From NCBI GenBank assembly GCA_044225565.1, contig JBGAIL010000228.1:1-6754 (forward strand): a DNA stretch of 6,754 bases, in the 5' to 3' direction. This DNA comes from CAVXAE01 sp044225565. GTDB taxonomy: Bacteria; Pseudomonadota; Gammaproteobacteria; Steroidobacterales; Steroidobacteraceae. Below the pieces are notes generated by a model, which saw nothing but the letters and a program-made list of their open reading frames with translations, had not been told where the DNA came from and did no database searches. Numbering within the stretch: position 1 is the stretch's first letter; each line of letters starts with the position of its first letter. Both the position numbers and the translations under genes were made by a program. Below are positions 5,484 to 6,754 of the stretch, one piece after another.

Positions 5484-5512
5484 TATAAAACTTGCTCGGC
5501 TCACGCTGGAGG
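5484..5512 (+). promoter_or_regulatory. M48 gene -10-like box and Shine-Dalgarno
   Basis: TATAAAA (5484-5490) stands out in the GC-rich spacer and is a good -10 candidate. Its matching -35 position holds only a poor hexamer. GGAGG (5508-5512) lies 7 bases before ATG 5520, the strongest ribosome binding site in the window, and fixes that start. Confidence 0.5.
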
Positions 5513-5519
5513 CACTGCC

Positions 5520-6329
5520 ATGACCCTGAAACCTTTGCTCGCCGTGCTCGCGGTGGGACTCGTCCTCTCCGAGGGCTGCACCACCGTCGAGACCACCAAG
5601 CCGGGCGCCGTCGGCGTGGACCGCAAGCAGCACATGCTCGTCTCCGAGGCGGAGGTGGAGAAGGGCGCCCAGGAGGCCTATTCGCAGGAGGTGACCAAGG
5701 CGCGCAGCGCCGGCAAGCTGAACACGGACAAGGCGCTCACCGCGCGCGTGCGCAACGTCTCGCAGCGGCTGATCCCGGCCACCGGGGCCTTCCGCCCGGA
5801 CGCGCCGAAGTGGGAGTGGGAGATCAACACGCTCGAGACCAAGGATCTGAACGCCTACGCCATGCCCGGCGGGAAGATCATGGTGTACTCGGGCCTGGTC
5901 GACCAGTTGAAGCTGAGCGACGCAGAAATGGCAGCTGTGATCGGCCACGAGATCGCGCACGCGCTCCGCGAGCACAGCCGGGAGCGAATCTCCCGTGCAT
6001 ATGCGCAGCAGCTCGCTCTCGCCGGCGTGGCGGTGGTGACTGGCGCCACGCAAGGCACCATGGACCTCGCCAACACCGTGGCTTCCGTCACCTTCCAGCT
6101 GCCGCACAGCCGCGAGCAGGAATCGGAGGCGGACGAGATCGGCATGGAGCTCATGGCGCGTGCCGGCTATGACCCGAACGCGGCCGTCTCGGTGTGGAAG
6201 AAGATGCTGGCCGCCAACCAGGGTGGCCCGCCGGAGTTCCTGAGCACCCACCCCTCGCCGAGCTCGCGTATCCAGGATTTGCAGAAGCTCGTGCCGAAAG
6301 TGATGCCTCTGTACAAGCCGCGCAACTGA
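5520..6329 (+). CDS. M48 family zinc metallopeptidase, LoiP/YggG-like probable lipoprotein
   Basis: The 269-residue protein is likely an envelope protease that cleaves misfolded or specific outer-membrane or periplasmic proteins. The N-terminus (MTLKPLLAVLAVGLVLSEGC) is a short hydrophobic signal with Cys20 as the probable lipidated residue; the residues before it (S-E-G) fit the lipobox poorly. The mature part has a polar region, then NAYAMPGGKIMVYSGLVDQL (111-130), typical of M48B. The zinc motif HEIAH (143-147) is followed by ALREHSRERI, and SREQESEADEIGMELM (197-212) supplies the third ligand (ExxxD, E201 and D205). STHPSPSSRI (242-251) is also a family signature. The length is close to E. 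coli LoiP (about 250). ATG 5520 has GGAGG 7 bases upstream. Its own promoter is likely; it is divergent from the DUF2214 gene and 41 bp before the NDH-2-like gene. All catalytic residues are present. Confidence 0.95.
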   Translation: MTLKPLLAVLAVGLVLSEGCTTVETTKPGAVGVDRKQHMLVSEAEVEKGAQEAYSQEVTKARSAGKLNTDKALTARVRNVSQRLIPATGAFRPDAPKWEWEINTLETKDLNAYAMPGGKIMVYSGLVDQLKLSDAEMAAVIGHEIAHALREHSRERISRAYAQQLALAGVAVVTGATQGTMDLANTVASVTFQLPHSREQESEADEIGMELMARAGYDPNAAVSVWKKMLAANQGGPPEFLSTHPSPSSRIQDLQKLVPKVMPLYKPRN

Positions 6330-6370
6330 GCGTCACCGCGCCCGTCGGTTCTTTTCGGCAATAATGCGGC

Positions 6371-6754
6371 GTGCCTGACTCGCCCGCCGTCTTCCCGCCC
6401 GCCACCTCCCGGCCTCGTGTCGTCATCGTCGGCTGCGGGTTCGGGGGGCTGTTCGCCGCACGGGCGCTGCGGGGCGCGGCCATCGACCTGGTCGTCGTCG
6501 ACCGGAACAACTACCACCTGTTTCAGCCCTTGCTGTATCAGGTGGCATCCGCGGCGCTCGCGCCTGCCGATATCGCGCAGCCCATCCGCACCATTCTGCG
6601 TGGGCAGCGCAACGCATCGGTGATGCTGGGCGAAGTGCAGGGAATCGACCTCGAGGCGAGGCAGGTGACCGTGCAGGGGGCTCCGACGCCGCTTACGTAT
6701 GATTACCTCATCCTTTCGCCCGGCGCGGTGGACAGCTATTTCGGTCACGCGGGA
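6371..6754 (+). CDS. NAD(P)/FAD-dependent oxidoreductase, type II NADH dehydrogenase-like (3' end outside window)
   Basis: The first 128 residues are visible. After a proline-rich start (residues 2-15) comes the dinucleotide-binding strand and loop RVVIVGCGFGGLFAARAL (16-33), with GxGxxG. An acidic end of the second strand follows (VVVDRNNYHLFQPLLYQVA, about 40-58), a strong signature of NDH-2-type enzymes, which oxidise NADH and pass electrons to quinone at the inner membrane without pumping protons. ALAPADIAQPIR and YDYLILSPGA are further family segments. NDH-2 proteins are usually about 400-440 residues, so about two thirds is missing here. GTG 6371 is the only start available, because an in-frame stop lies at 6362-6364; there is no Shine-Dalgarno. 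AATAAT at 6360-6365 might be a -10 box, which would make the message nearly leaderless. A related pyridine-nucleotide-disulfide oxidoreductase cannot be fully excluded. Confidence 0.9.
   Translation, partial: MPDSPAVFPPATSRPRVVIVGCGFGGLFAARALRGAAIDLVVVDRNNYHLFQPLLYQVASAALAPADIAQPIRTILRGQRNASVMLGEVQGIDLEARQVTVQGAPTPLTYDYLILSPGAVDSYFGHAG

Noticed and set aside
5460..6251. Minus-strand open frame of 263 codons opposite the M48 gene
   Set aside because: The opposite strand encodes an intact M48 peptidase with all zinc ligands. The antisense translation has no recognisable domain.

Overview
The window looks like ordinary chromosome from a high-GC Gram-negative proteobacterium. A gammaproteobacterium near the Xanthomonadales/Nevskiales/Steroidobacterales groups is my best guess, from the TypA sequence, the FecI/FecR-type sigma pair, the M48 lipoprotein and the GC-rich third codon positions. 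This is inference; no rRNA or phylogenetic marker comparison was possible. I see no tRNA, rRNA, IS element, CRISPR array or phage gene.

Layout from left to right. (1) 1-1392, minus: the N-terminal 464 codons of the translational GTPase TypA/BipA, cut by the left edge. (2) 1569-2039, minus: a three-helix DUF2721 membrane protein, 176 bp upstream of typA on the same strand. (3) 2142-2435 and 2432-3670, plus: a small Xre-type DNA-binding protein whose stop codon overlaps the TTG start of a 412-residue (alpha/alpha)6 glycoside hydrolase resembling GH100 neutral invertases. (4) 4672-3680, minus, convergent with the hydrolase: a FecI-like ECF sigma factor followed by a very short FecR-like protein (DUF4880 domain plus one membrane helix, no periplasmic sensor). 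(5) 4984-5448, minus: a four-helix DUF2214 membrane protein. (6) 5520-6329, plus: an M48 metallopeptidase, probably a lipoprotein. (7) 6371-6754, plus: the N-terminus of a type II NADH dehydrogenase-like flavoprotein, cut by the right edge.

Functionally, the window mixes a translation/stress GTPase, envelope proteins, a probable cytoplasmic sugar hydrolase with a coupled regulator, and a compact sigma/anti-sigma module. Only two pairs look co-expressed: Xre-GH100 (4-bp overlap) and sigma/anti-sigma (about 40-bp gap).

The part most worth a second look is the sigma module. Its membrane regulator has almost no periplasmic part, no TonB receptor gene is visible beside it, and the DNA upstream of the sigma gene (about 4690-4983) is rich in structure: a 9-bp box repeated 83 bp apart, two 15-bp dyads, and two overlapping, mutually exclusive hairpins. 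I see no clear evidence of a wholly new system.
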